Assembly: GCF_044359855.1 (NCBI RefSeq) | Contig: NZ_CP132291.1 | Coordinates: 3,410,001 to 3,474,000, forward strand | Direction of reading: 5' to 3' | Length of the DNA stretch: 64,000 bases | Origin: Rummeliibacillus pycnus_A | GTDB taxonomy: Bacteria > Bacillota > Bacilli > Bacillales_A > Planococcaceae | Part shown: positions 1 through 8,422 of the stretch, piece by piece | How positions within the stretch are numbered: position 1 is the first letter of the stretch | How the letters are laid out: each line of letters begins with the position of its first letter | Notes under the pieces: generated by a model | Told to the model about the DNA's origin: nothing | Databases searched by the model: none | What the model saw: only the letters and a program-made list of their open reading frames with translations | Program-made: the position numbers and the translations under genes

Positions 1-182
1 CTCTTTTAGAAGAGAAAAGCTTCTGAATGGAAGCATGTTCTTAATAAAATTTTGTGTTTCAATTTTTGATGAATCGGGTTCAGCTAAAATTCTTTTTGCT
101 TAGTAGGGGCAAGAAGAATTTTCTGCGGCGAAGCGATGCAGAAGCAATCGTATTATAAAAATTAAGGATAAAATCGTTTTTC
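1..182. other. Window edge, no gene identified
   Basis: A short open frame on the + strand runs from the window edge to a TAG ending at position 103 and could be the 3' end of a gene starting before the window. The 33 visible residues match no family I recognise. A small hairpin (TCTGC/GCAGA arms, about 121-138) follows. Because a clear terminator lies just downstream at 183-216, some + strand transcript does enter from the left. Confidence 0.2.
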
Positions 183-216
183 AGAGCCCTCACTCTTTTT
201 AGGGCTCTTTTTTTAT
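183..216 (+). terminator. Rho-independent terminator
   Basis: The arms AGAGCCCT and AGGGCTCT enclose a 10-nt loop and are followed by a run of eight T. The tract polarity fits the + strand only, so it ends whatever gene lies to the left of the window. Confidence 0.8.
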
Positions 217-292
217 AGATAGCACCATTCATTTTAAATGAATAAACGATATATAACCGTGTCATACTATAAAAAAAGAAAGAGGGTTTTCT

Positions 293-529
293 ATGGGAGT
301 ATGGACTTGGCCTTTAATTTTTGTTGGATTACTAATCTGTGTGGTCTCGTTAATTTGGACAATGCGAGTTGCAAAGAATCAAGAGGTTCAAGAAGGAACA
401 CATGATGAATCCTATTCAGAAACAGTTGAAAATAATCCAAACATATTAAATCCGATTTTCTGGATGTATGGAATCGCTGGTCTTTTTATGGGGATTGTAA
501 TGATTTACTACATTTTATTTTATAGATAA
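293..529 (+). CDS. Small two-helix membrane protein, unknown function
   Basis: This 78-residue ORF starts at an ATG preceded by AAAGAGGG. The sequence shows two hydrophobic helices, residues about 4-23 and 54-75, joined by a polar acidic linker (about 27-50), so an inner-membrane hairpin protein is likely. I do not recognise the family. It stands alone between a terminator at 183-216 and the darB gene, with about 150 bp before the next start, so it is probably its own transcription unit or read with darB. The function is unknown. Confidence 0.7.
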   Translation: MGVWTWPLIFVGLLICVVSLIWTMRVAKNQEVQEGTHDESYSETVENNPNILNPIFWMYGIAGLFMGIVMIYYILFYR

Positions 530-679
530 TAACTTTTTATGCATGGCAACTTTTGATGAAAAATGTGAAAATGAAAATGCTTTCAAGTGCAATAATGGAA
601 ATCTTTGAATAACATATGGTAAGATGAAGTTGTAGTTTATTGTTCAATTTTGAACAAGTGAAGTGAAGGAGTAGAACTT

Positions 680-1123
680 ATGATTTCTATGACTAGTAGA
701 GATTTTCTTGAAATGCCGATTGCTGATTTAATCATATCTTCAGAAAAAGTTGCACATGTACAATTAGGAAATAATGCTGAGCATGCCTTACTTGTGCTTA
801 CAAAAACCGGTTATTCTTCTATTCCCGTACTCGATGCCGGGTATCGTCTCCAGGGTTTACTTAGTATGCGTATGATTACAGAATCTATATTAGGGCTCGA
901 CCATATTGAATACGAAAAATTAGACAACATAAAAGTAAACGATATTATGGAAACAAAAGTAGCTACGCTAAATATCAACGATAAATTCCAAAAAGCATTA
1001 GATTTAGTCATTAACCATGCATTTTTATGTGTAGTAGACGATGAGGAAAGATTTGTTGGTATTATGACGAGACGTGTAATCTTAAAACAGTTAAAAAAAC
1101 ATATCTATCAATTTAATGCGTAA
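680..1123 (+). CDS. darB: CBS-domain c-di-AMP-binding protein DarB/CbpB (YkuL)
   Basis: The protein has 147 residues and is made of two CBS repeats (about 12-70 and 82-140), the full length of B. subtilis YkuL. In that species the protein, renamed DarB/CbpB, binds c-di-AMP; its apo form binds the (p)ppGpp synthetase Rel and pyruvate carboxylase. The ATG at 680 has AAGGAG nine bases upstream. It sits directly before ccpC as in B. subtilis. The orthology call rests on the CBS pair, the length and the synteny; ligand binding here is inferred. Pyruvate carboxylase, a reported partner, is encoded later in the same window. Confidence 0.88.
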   Translation: MISMTSRDFLEMPIADLIISSEKVAHVQLGNNAEHALLVLTKTGYSSIPVLDAGYRLQGLLSMRMITESILGLDHIEYEKLDNIKVNDIMETKVATLNINDKFQKALDLVINHAFLCVVDDEERFVGIMTRRVILKQLKKHIYQFNA

Positions 1124-1139
1124 TATCATAGTTTGAAAG

Positions 1140-1167
1140 AAGGTCCAGATTTGGGGCCTTTTTTATT
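1140..1167 (+). terminator. Rho-independent terminator after darB
   Basis: AAGGTCC pairs with GGGCCTT across a 7-nt loop (one G-U pair) and is followed by six T. It separates darB from ccpC. Confidence 0.7.
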
Positions 1168-1291
1168 TGGCGCTATAGAAATGGTTATCCAATAAAGCTA
1201 AATAGACTTACTAGAATGTAAGTATTGAAAAATGCTATCATCTGTATGAAGATAAGGATATGGTTTTTTAGAATAAGAGGAGGTTCTTTGA

Positions 1292-2185
1292 ATGAATACA
1301 CCAGAAGCTCAAATCATCAAAGTGCTTTCTGAAGAAGGAAATATGCGTAAAGCAGCAGAGCGGTTATTTTTGTCTCAGCCCGCGTTGTCTCAACGCTTAC
1401 AATCGATAGAAAAGGATTGGGGAGCGCAACTTTTTATACGATCCCAAAAAGGACTAACAGCTACACCAGCCGGAGAACTTGTCATTCAATTTGCGGTTGA
1501 GATGATAACAAAAAAGGAAGAAATATACGAATCCATTCAATCGTTGAATTCCAAAGTACATGGGACTCTTAAAATTGCATGTGCATCTATTGTTGGGCAT
1601 ACATGGTTACCTAAAGTACTAAAGGATTTTGTGACACAATATCCAGATGCGAAAATTTCGCTAATCACAGGTTGGAGTTCTGAAATTGTAAAATCACTTT
1701 ATGATGGTGAAGCACATGTTGGAATTGTGCGTGGACATACAGATTGGAAGGGGGCAAAACAGCATCTTTTCAGAGATACATTGTACCTAGTCGATAAGGA
1801 AATTACGTCTGTTGACGACGTTTTTAATACTGATAGACCATTTATTCAATTTAAAAGCGATTCAAATTATTATCAGGAAATTCAACAATGGTGGCAACGC
1901 CATTTTTCTTCAAATCCACGTCATCAAATTACAGTAGACCAAATTGAGACTTGTAAACAAATGGCGCTAAATGGAATAGGATATGCAATTTTGCCTTCAA
2001 TTACATTAAGTGGACAAGAAGACGTTAATACGATTCCAATAACCAATAATGAGGAAGAATTTGAACTAACACGTGATACATGGTTAATTGGTTATGAATC
2101 GTCATTTGAGTTAAGACAAGTGGCTGCTTTTGTGGAACTTGTGAAAAAACATGCAGAATGTTTGTATGATTATTCAAAAAAATAA
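1292..2185 (+). CDS. ccpC: LysR-family regulator CcpC
   Basis: The 297-residue protein has an N-terminal winged helix-turn-helix (residues about 5-60, with the typical AAERLFLSQPALSQRLQSIE core) and a LysR substrate-binding domain (about 88-285). In B. subtilis CcpC is a citrate-responsive regulator of the aconitase and citrate synthase genes. The assignment rests on family and on position between ykuL/darB and dapH, where ccpC lies in B. subtilis. A strong AGAGGAGG site precedes the ATG. It is followed closely by dapH but a promoter-like sequence lies between them. Confidence 0.85.
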   Translation: MNTPEAQIIKVLSEEGNMRKAAERLFLSQPALSQRLQSIEKDWGAQLFIRSQKGLTATPAGELVIQFAVEMITKKEEIYESIQSLNSKVHGTLKIACASIVGHTWLPKVLKDFVTQYPDAKISLITGWSSEIVKSLYDGEAHVGIVRGHTDWKGAKQHLFRDTLYLVDKEITSVDDVFNTDRPFIQFKSDSNYYQEIQQWWQRHFSSNPRHQITVDQIETCKQMALNGIGYAILPSITLSGQEDVNTIPITNNEEEFELTRDTWLIGYESSFELRQVAAFVELVKKHAECLYDYSKK

Positions 2186-2186
2186 A

Positions 2187-2214
2187 TGAAATATTCTCAT
2201 TTTTCGTGTACAAT
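2187..2214 (+). promoter_or_regulatory. Possible promoter of dapH-dapL
   Basis: TGAAAT (2187-2192) and TACAAT (2209-2214) are spaced by 16 bp and end 37 bp before the dapH start. The -10 is good and the -35 poor. Position directly after ccpC makes a separate promoter plausible. Confidence 0.35.
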
Positions 2215-2251
2215 AGGGGCATATTTCTATATAAATAGGAGGAATTGTCGA

Positions 2252-2965
2252 ATGCAAAAATTAAACGCACAAGAAATTATTTCATATTTAGCAAATGCTA
2301 AGAAAGCCACACCTGTAAAAGTTTATGTTAAGGGTAATAATGTTTCTTCATTAGCATTTGGAGAAGGTAGCAAGGTTTTTGGAGAAGGCAATTCTGTTGT
2401 TGTATTTGGTGAATGGGCAGAAGTGCAAAAAACATTAGAAGCTCATAAAGATGTTATTGAAGATTATGTGATCGAAAATGATCGCCGTAATTCAGCAGTG
2501 CCAACTTTAGATTTAAAAGGAATTAATTCACGTATTGAACCAGGTGCGATTATACGTGATCAAGTAACAATTGGTAACAATGTTGTTATTATGATGGGAA
2601 GTGTTATTAATATTGGTGCTGAAATCGGAGATCGTTCGATGATTGATATGAACGCTGTTTTAGGTGGTCGTGCTACTGTAGGTAAAGATTGTCATATTGG
2701 TGCAGGTGCTGTTCTTGCAGGTGTTATTGAGCCACCAAGCGCTGATCCTGTAGTAATTGAAGACAATGTTATGATTGGTGCAAATGCAGTAGTTTTAGAA
2801 GGTTGCCGTGTTGGAGAAGGTGCTGTTGTTGCAGCAGGTGCCATCGTTACAAAAGACGTGCCTCCATATACTGTAGTAGTCGGAGCTCCAGCAAGAGTGA
2901 TTAAAGAAATCGATGAAAAAACAAAATCTAAAACAGAAATTATGCAAGACCTTCGTCAATTATAA
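2252..2965 (+). CDS. dapH: 2,3,4,5-tetrahydropyridine-2,6-dicarboxylate N-acetyltransferase
   Basis: DapH acetylates tetrahydrodipicolinate with acetyl-CoA in the acetylase branch of lysine/diaminopimelate synthesis. The protein has 237 residues, close to the B. subtilis enzyme, with an N-terminal helical domain and a left-handed beta-helix of hexapeptide repeats from about residue 90 on (IGNNVVIMMGSVINIGAEIG). The frame is open upstream to 2186, but AGGAGG at 2238-2243 precedes the ATG at 2252 and the family begins there with MQKLNAQEII. It forms an operon with dapL, 13 bp downstream. Confidence 0.93.
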   Translation: MQKLNAQEIISYLANAKKATPVKVYVKGNNVSSLAFGEGSKVFGEGNSVVVFGEWAEVQKTLEAHKDVIEDYVIENDRRNSAVPTLDLKGINSRIEPGAIIRDQVTIGNNVVIMMGSVINIGAEIGDRSMIDMNAVLGGRATVGKDCHIGAGAVLAGVIEPPSADPVVIEDNVMIGANAVVLEGCRVGEGAVVAAGAIVTKDVPPYTVVVGAPARVIKEIDEKTKSKTEIMQDLRQL

Positions 2966-2978
2966 GAGGTGTTGAACG

Positions 2979-4103
2979 ATGAAGTCTTTATTGGAAATCA
3001 GAAGGGATTTACATAGAATTCCTGAGATTGGCTTTCATGAGGAAAAGACGCATAAGTATTTACTTAATGTGATTGAAGAATTATGGAAACCCTATTTCAA
3101 AATTGATACATGGAAAACAGGAATTATTGTAACCATTGCAGGGACGAATCCACAATTGAAAGTTGGGTGGCGTACGGATATTGATGCATTGCCAATCACT
3201 GAAAATACAGGATTACCTTATGCATCAGAACATCCTGGTTTTATGCATGCATGTGGTCATGATTTCCATATGACAATAGCACTTGGATTAGTGGAAGCCT
3301 TCTCAAAACAGCAGCCAGAAAATACAATCATCATCTATTTCCAACCTGCCGAGGAAGGTCCTGGCGGTGCTAAACCGATGCTTGAATGGATGCAGAAGAA
3401 TCGTCCTGATTTGCTTCCTAACTATATTTTTGCAATGCATATTGCGCCAGAATATCCAGTTGGAACAGTGGCAACTAGACCAGGAATGTTATTTGCTAAT
3501 ACATCTGAGTTATTTATCGACCTTCATGGTGTAGGAGGACACGCTGCTTATCCTCATAATACAAAGGATATGACAGTAGCAGCCGCAAACCTAATGATTC
3601 AATTACAATCAATTATTAGTCGTAATCTAAATCCATTAGATAGTGGTGTTATTACAATCGGTAAAATGACTTCAGGTTATGTGCAAAATGTCATTGCAGA
3701 AAATGCACGATTAGAAGGTACCATTCGTACGATGTCAGCAGCTGCAATGGCTCTAATAAAAAATCGCATTGAAGCTCTATGTAAGGCAACTGAAATTGCT
3801 TATGAGTGCAAAGTCGAAATAGACTATGGTTCATCATACTATCAAGTGTATAACCAAGAGCAATGTGCGAAGGCATTATTAGCAAGTGCAGAGGAAACTC
3901 CTGGTGTAATGCCTTATGAATGTCCTCCTGCAATGACAGGTGAAGACTTTGGTTTCTTCTTAAAAGAAATCCCTGGTGCTATGTTCTGGAGCGGTGCTAA
4001 TACGGATTTTGGTTTGCATCATGCATCTATTAAACCGGATGAGGATTTAATCGATGTAAATGTTCGTTTTGTTGAACATTTTTTACGTAATTATGGTGTG
4101 TAA
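2979..4103 (+). CDS. dapL: N-acetyldiaminopimelate deacetylase
   Basis: This 374-residue M20-family amidohydrolase removes the acetyl group from N-acetyl-LL-diaminopimelate, releasing LL-DAP for cell wall and lysine. The metal-site motifs are visible: GWRTDIDALP, MHACGHDFHM, PAEEGPGG and the C-terminal GLHHAS. AGAGGTG lies eight bases before the ATG. It follows dapH as in B. subtilis (ykuQ-ykuR) and ends in a strong terminator, so dapH-dapL form one unit. Members of the M20 family share the fold with aminoacylases, but the dapH neighbour makes the DapL role secure. Confidence 0.92.
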   Translation: MKSLLEIRRDLHRIPEIGFHEEKTHKYLLNVIEELWKPYFKIDTWKTGIIVTIAGTNPQLKVGWRTDIDALPITENTGLPYASEHPGFMHACGHDFHMTIALGLVEAFSKQQPENTIIIYFQPAEEGPGGAKPMLEWMQKNRPDLLPNYIFAMHIAPEYPVGTVATRPGMLFANTSELFIDLHGVGGHAAYPHNTKDMTVAAANLMIQLQSIISRNLNPLDSGVITIGKMTSGYVQNVIAENARLEGTIRTMSAAAMALIKNRIEALCKATEIAYECKVEIDYGSSYYQVYNQEQCAKALLASAEETPGVMPYECPPAMTGEDFGFFLKEIPGAMFWSGANTDFGLHHASIKPDEDLIDVNVRFVEHFLRNYGV

Positions 4104-4119
4104 TTCAGAATAAGAGAAT

Positions 4120-4162
4120 AGAGTTAAAGGCTTAATTGAATGCCTTTGGCTCTTTTTTTTAT
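4120..4162 (+). terminator. Rho-independent terminator after dapL
   Basis: A 12-bp stem (AGAGTTAAAGGC / GCCTTTGGCTCT, two G-U pairs) with a 10-nt loop is followed by about nine T. It closes the dapH-dapL unit and isolates the following accessory operon. Confidence 0.85.
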
Positions 4163-4192
4163 ATAATTTTATGTAATATTTTATCATTTTTT

Positions 4193-4214
4193 ACAAATAA
4201 GGAACCTTATTTGT
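4193..4214. promoter_or_regulatory. Dyad before the MoxR/vWA operon (possible operator)
   Basis: Perfect 10-bp arms ACAAATAAGG and CCTTATTTGT flank a 2-bp centre, 46 bp before the TTG start of the first gene of the eight-gene operon. There is no T tract, so a protein-binding site is more likely than a terminator. No regulator gene is adjacent, so the protein that binds is unknown. Confidence 0.45.
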
Positions 4215-4260
4215 TGGGAAATCGTAATAGTATCAAAGAGAGAAAAAGGAGGTTATTTTT

Positions 4261-6630
4261 TTGAAGAAGAGGCTATCAATAATCTTTTCGTGTTTGATCT
4301 TATTTATAAGCATATTGCCAACCTTCACGTTAGATGCTGCAGCTAAAACAAAAATAGATGTAAAAGTAAGCGCTGGCTTGGATAATAAATATAAAGATAC
4401 GATGGGATTACCTGTATTGCTGACAGTTACAAACAGTGGTGATGCATTTTCCGGAGATATCGTCATTGACAATCAACAAAATTATTCTGGAGGTATGGGA
4501 GTAGTAGTTCCTTTAGAAATAGGTGCTAATGAGACAAAAACGATCAAATTAATGCTCGATTATTTCATGAATCAACAAGGAAGTAATAATGGCTCAAACA
4601 AAACAATTCATATTTATAAAGGTGGCTGGAAAAAAGGGACTGAAATTAGTTTTACAGGTGATGCTGAGATCAAGCCACAAATGTATGAAAGAGATGGAAT
4701 ATTTGTTTTAACTTTTACAAATAGTGTTGATCGCTTATCTGCACTTACAAAAATTTCATCGAATAGTTCTAATCCTGCAGAGATAATTCATCTTGGTCAA
4801 TTAAAGCAAGATCTGATTCCAACAACTGCTAATGGTTGGTCAATGGCTAATGTTGTGGTTGTTGATGAATATTCTATTGCATCATTGAAAGAAGAAGAAC
4901 AGCAATCCCTTTTAGATTGGGTTAAATTAGGGGGAACGATTGTCATCGGAGCTTCTGATAATCTGGATGGGGAAATCGGAATATTCGAAAACTATTTACC
5001 TTTATTATTAAGCAATGAAACTGCAACTATTTCACCTAAAGATATTCAAAAAACAATAAAACATACGAAGTTTTCTAATGTATTTACAGCTTATCAAGCA
5101 AAGAAAGTGGGGCAAGCAAAAACAATATTAGAAGTTAATCGTGACATTTTAGCTGCTAAGCGAGATCTAGGAAACGGACAAATTATTCAAACAGCCTTTT
5201 CTTTAGGTGATGAGCCACTTTCCACTGAAAAAGATTACAATCAGTTACTACAAAAAGTTATTCCTATTAGTGCAGTTAATAACAGTTCAGGCGCTAACAT
5301 GAGTTTTATTGAGGGCGATAAGCAATGGAATGAATTATTCCCTACTTTTCAAGTATCAACTATGCTTTTAGTTATCGTTATTATTATTTATATTTTCATC
5401 GTAGGGCCACTTTTGTATTTTGTTCTTAAAAAGAAAGACAAAAGAGAGTTTGCTTGGTGGATTATTCCCGCACTTTCACTTTTCGTATCGATTTTAGTAT
5501 TTGCTTATGGTGCGAAGGATCGTTTAGCAAAACCGCAAATTCAACAATCTGCTATTTATAAAATCAACCAAGATGATAGTTTGACAGGGTATTATATGAA
5601 TTCGTTGTTAACAAATCGTAGTGGTGATTTTACGTTTACGGTATCACCAAACAGCACGGCAACCTTGCTACATAATTTTGATGTGGGTTCAATCCATAAA
5701 CAAGGTGTTATAGAGCAATTCCAAAATGAGAAAGAAGTAACCTTACGCAACAATCGATATTGGTCTGTATCAACAATAGCTGGTCAGACACAAATACCCA
5801 ATGTGGGGAGCTTCCATATTGATTTAGAAGTAGAGAAAAGTGTGTTAAAAGGAAGTGTGACAAATAATTTACCTTACACAGTAAAGGATGTATCGATTTG
5901 GTATGGTAGCCAATGGTTAAAGTTAGGCACTATGAAGCCAAAACAAACACTTAAAGTCACACAAACAATTAATGGTGCGTTGTTATTACCAGCAATGCCA
6001 ATTTTAACGAATTATTCAAATGCAGTAAAAGCGAAAGATGATATTATAAATAATCGCAAGCAAATGTTAAAAGAGTCTGTTTATGAATTAGTCAGTAATA
6101 CAGAAGAACCTGCACTTGTTGGATGGATAGACAATTCCATTACCCCGATTTCTTTGAAAAGTGGTAAAGCCGATATGTCAGCCGTTAATTTAGTCGTTCA
6201 AAGCTTTAGTCCAAAGACAAATTTAACTGGAGAATTTGTTTTACCTGCGAATTCAATGAGTTTCGACATAAATTCCATTTCAAATGCAGGGTATGCTGAT
6301 CGATCTTCAGAAAATAGTTCGATATGGTATATAGATCAAGGAACATATGAATTTATTTGGACTATTCCAGAGATGCTTCAAAATAAGAAGTTCGTATGGA
6401 CAGAATTACAAATGGCTAATACAGATACTAAAAATGTACTACTGCAAATTTTCAATGAAAAGACATCAACTTATGAGCCAATTAATGATGGACGTTTTAC
6501 GTTAACTAAGAATATTGAAGATTATATATCGGTTGATGGAAAAGTAAAATTTAAATTAGAGCGTAAAATGTCAGATGATCAAAGAACGACAATTCCTGCA
6601 TTACAACTAAAAGGGGAGGTGAAGTCATGA
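4261..6630 (+). CDS. Secreted/membrane-anchored protein, first gene of MoxR-vWA operon
   Basis: The 789-residue protein starts at a TTG with AAAGGAGG upstream. It has a signal peptide (residues 1-27, ending in DAAAK), a large extracytoplasmic N-terminal region with a beta-rich part (about 30-120), two membrane helices (about 367-388 and 397-416) around a short Lys-rich loop, and a second extracytoplasmic region of about 370 residues. I know no named function for it. The TGA overlaps the ATG of the ABC ATPase gene by 4 bp, which implies translational coupling. It may be the extracellular part of the ABC module that follows, as multi-domain proteins often accompany gliding-type ABC-2 systems. 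Confidence 0.8.
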   Translation: MKKRLSIIFSCLILFISILPTFTLDAAAKTKIDVKVSAGLDNKYKDTMGLPVLLTVTNSGDAFSGDIVIDNQQNYSGGMGVVVPLEIGANETKTIKLMLDYFMNQQGSNNGSNKTIHIYKGGWKKGTEISFTGDAEIKPQMYERDGIFVLTFTNSVDRLSALTKISSNSSNPAEIIHLGQLKQDLIPTTANGWSMANVVVVDEYSIASLKEEEQQSLLDWVKLGGTIVIGASDNLDGEIGIFENYLPLLLSNETATISPKDIQKTIKHTKFSNVFTAYQAKKVGQAKTILEVNRDILAAKRDLGNGQIIQTAFSLGDEPLSTEKDYNQLLQKVIPISAVNNSSGANMSFIEGDKQWNELFPTFQVSTMLLVIVIIIYIFIVGPLLYFVLKKKDKREFAWWIIPALSLFVSILVFAYGAKDRLAKPQIQQSAIYKINQDDSLTGYYMNSLLTNRSGDFTFTVSPNSTATLLHNFDVGSIHKQGVIEQFQNEKEVTLRNNRYWSVSTIAGQTQIPNVGSFHIDLEVEKSVLKGSVTNNLPYTVKDVSIWYGSQWLKLGTMKPKQTLKVTQTINGALLLPAMPILTNYSNAVKAKDDIINNRKQMLKESVYELVSNTEEPALVGWIDNSITPISLKSGKADMSAVNLVVQSFSPKTNLTGEFVLPANSMSFDINSISNAGYADRSSENSSIWYIDQGTYEFIWTIPEMLQNKKFVWTELQMANTDTKNVLLQIFNEKTSTYEPINDGRFTLTKNIEDYISVDGKVKFKLERKMSDDQRTTIPALQLKGEVKS

Positions 6631-7562
6631 TAGAGATTAAAGGATTAACGAAGAAATACGGCTCCTTTTACGCATTAAAAGGGCTTGACCTCACAATTAA
6701 TGAGGGAACTGTTTTTGGTTTTGTTGGCGCGAATGGTGCAGGTAAATCTACAACTTTCTCTATACTTTCAACATTATTACAACCAACAGCAGGTGAAGCA
6801 TTAATAGACGGCATCAGTGTTACACAAAATCCTGAATATATCCGTAAACTAATCGGTTATATGCCTGACTTTTTCGGTGTTTATGATCAATTGAAAGCAG
6901 AGGAGTACTTAGACTTTTTTGGTTCGAGTTATGGAATTCCTGCTGAGCAAAGAGCTAAACTTATCCCTCAATTACTAGAACTTGTAAATTTATCTCATAA
7001 AAGATATGACTATGTTGATGTGTTATCAAGGGGGATGAAACAACGTTTATGTCTAGCAAGAACATTGATTCATGATCCGAAGGTATTAATATTGGATGAA
7101 CCTGCATCTGGTCTTGATCCAAGAGCACGAGTAGAAATGAGAGATATTTTGAAACAGCTCAAGGAAATGGGAAAAACCATTTTAATTTCATCACATATTC
7201 TTCCAGAGCTTGCGGAAATGTGTGATGAAATAGGTGTTATCGAACAAGGGAAACTTATTGCGCATGGTTCTGTAGCTGAGATACAAGCACAGCTTATGGG
7301 AGAGCGATTTATTACGGTGAAATATCAAGCTGGATATGATATGAAATTAGCCAAACAATTCCTTGAGGAAAATCCTTTTGTATCATCGATCGAAATAACA
7401 GAAAATAAATTGAACTTCCGCTTTAATGGATCTGATGAGGATCAGATGAAATTATTGAAGCAAATCGTACAACATGAAGTGCCTATTTTGTCCTTTGCAG
7501 AGGATGAAAAAGATTTAGAAGATGTTTTCATGGCGATTACGGAGGAGGTAGAAAAGGAATGA
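6627..7562 (+). CDS. ABC transporter ATP-binding protein
   Basis: This 311-residue ABC ATPase shows Walker A (GANGAGKST, about 34-42), a Q-loop/signature region with LSRGMKQ in place of the usual LSGGQ, Walker B (VLILDEPASGLDP) and the H-loop (SSHIL). The LSRGMKQ form is typical of ABC-2-type exporters of the GldA/CcmA/YhcH kind. A C-terminal extension of about 95 residues follows the ATPase core. It overlaps the upstream gene and the permease gene by 4 bp on each side. Substrate unknown; ATP-driven export or assembly at the envelope is the inferred role. Confidence 0.88.
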   Translation: MIEIKGLTKKYGSFYALKGLDLTINEGTVFGFVGANGAGKSTTFSILSTLLQPTAGEALIDGISVTQNPEYIRKLIGYMPDFFGVYDQLKAEEYLDFFGSSYGIPAEQRAKLIPQLLELVNLSHKRYDYVDVLSRGMKQRLCLARTLIHDPKVLILDEPASGLDPRARVEMRDILKQLKEMGKTILISSHILPELAEMCDEIGVIEQGKLIAHGSVAEIQAQLMGERFITVKYQAGYDMKLAKQFLEENPFVSSIEITENKLNFRFNGSDEDQMKLLKQIVQHEVPILSFAEDEKDLEDVFMAITEEVEKE

Positions 7563-8410
7563 GATCAGCATTTAACAATCCAGTACTAATAAAGGAATTG
7601 AAGCTACGTTTCCGTTCTTTTAAAAGCTTTGCAGGAATTTTGTTTTATTTACTTGTGTTAAGTGTCTTCGTGTTTGGTTTCATCTTTATGTCAACGAATT
7701 TTACTGGGAGCGGTTTTATTAACCCGCAACAAAGTGTAATTCTATTCGGTTTGCTGACATATGTACAGATGGCGCTGATCTTGTTTATCACACCAGGATT
7801 AACAGCCGGGGCAATAAGTACAGAGCGTGAAAAACAGACGTTGAATATTTTATTGACATCTTCTCAAAGCTCTTTTCAAATCATTTTCGGCAAAATGAGT
7901 TCATCGATTGTCTTTTTACTATTACTGCTTATTGCAGGATTACCACTTTATAGTTTAGTTTTCCTATTCGGCGGTATTTCTCCTGGACAATTACTTATTA
8001 TTTTTGCGTTTTTGATTGTAACGATGTTAGCAATTGCAAGTATCGGCGTCATGTTTTCAACATTAATTCGTAAAACGATAATTTCGATGATTACCACATA
8101 TGGTGCTATGTTATTTTTGACGGGGATAACCGCATTTTTCTTTATGATTGGGATTAGTACGATAGAAAATTCCCCTGGATCATTGCCATTAAAAAGTCCA
8201 GCACCTATTTCACATTTTTGGGCAACCATTAATCCAATTGCTTTAATGTTGACATTAATTTCACCAGAAACGTCTGACGCACTTTTTGAATTGACAAAAA
8301 TACATTTTCCAGTCTGGGCAGGCTATTTAATCTTTTATATAGCTATTACAGTTATTTGTCTATTTATTTCAGTGAAAAAGCTACGTGTCAATATGAAAAA
8401 GAAAAAATAA
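7559..8410 (+). CDS. ABC-2 type permease
   Basis: The protein has 283 residues with about six membrane helices and the ABC-2 family pattern: an N-terminal KELKLRFRS segment, then a TEREKQTLNILLTSSQS loop after the second helix, typical of permeases paired with GldA-like ATPases. Its start overlaps the ATPase stop by 4 bp. It probably forms the membrane pore for the ATPase encoded upstream, as a dimer or with another partner; only one permease gene is present. The substrate cannot be told. Confidence 0.85.
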   Translation: MRSAFNNPVLIKELKLRFRSFKSFAGILFYLLVLSVFVFGFIFMSTNFTGSGFINPQQSVILFGLLTYVQMALILFITPGLTAGAISTEREKQTLNILLTSSQSSFQIIFGKMSSSIVFLLLLLIAGLPLYSLVFLFGGISPGQLLIIFAFLIVTMLAIASIGVMFSTLIRKTIISMITTYGAMLFLTGITAFFFMIGISTIENSPGSLPLKSPAPISHFWATINPIALMLTLISPETSDALFELTKIHFPVWAGYLIFYIAITVICLFISVKKLRVNMKKKK

Positions 8411-8422
8411 GGAGTGTGACAA

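Noticed and set aside
80..265. 61-residue ORF on the - strand
   Set aside because: It runs across the terminator at 183-216, has no SD site and a biased composition; treated as chance.
572..585. TGAAAATGCTTTCA, one mismatch from a cre site, before darB
   Set aside because: The mismatch hits the central CG, which is the most important part of the site, so I do not call it.
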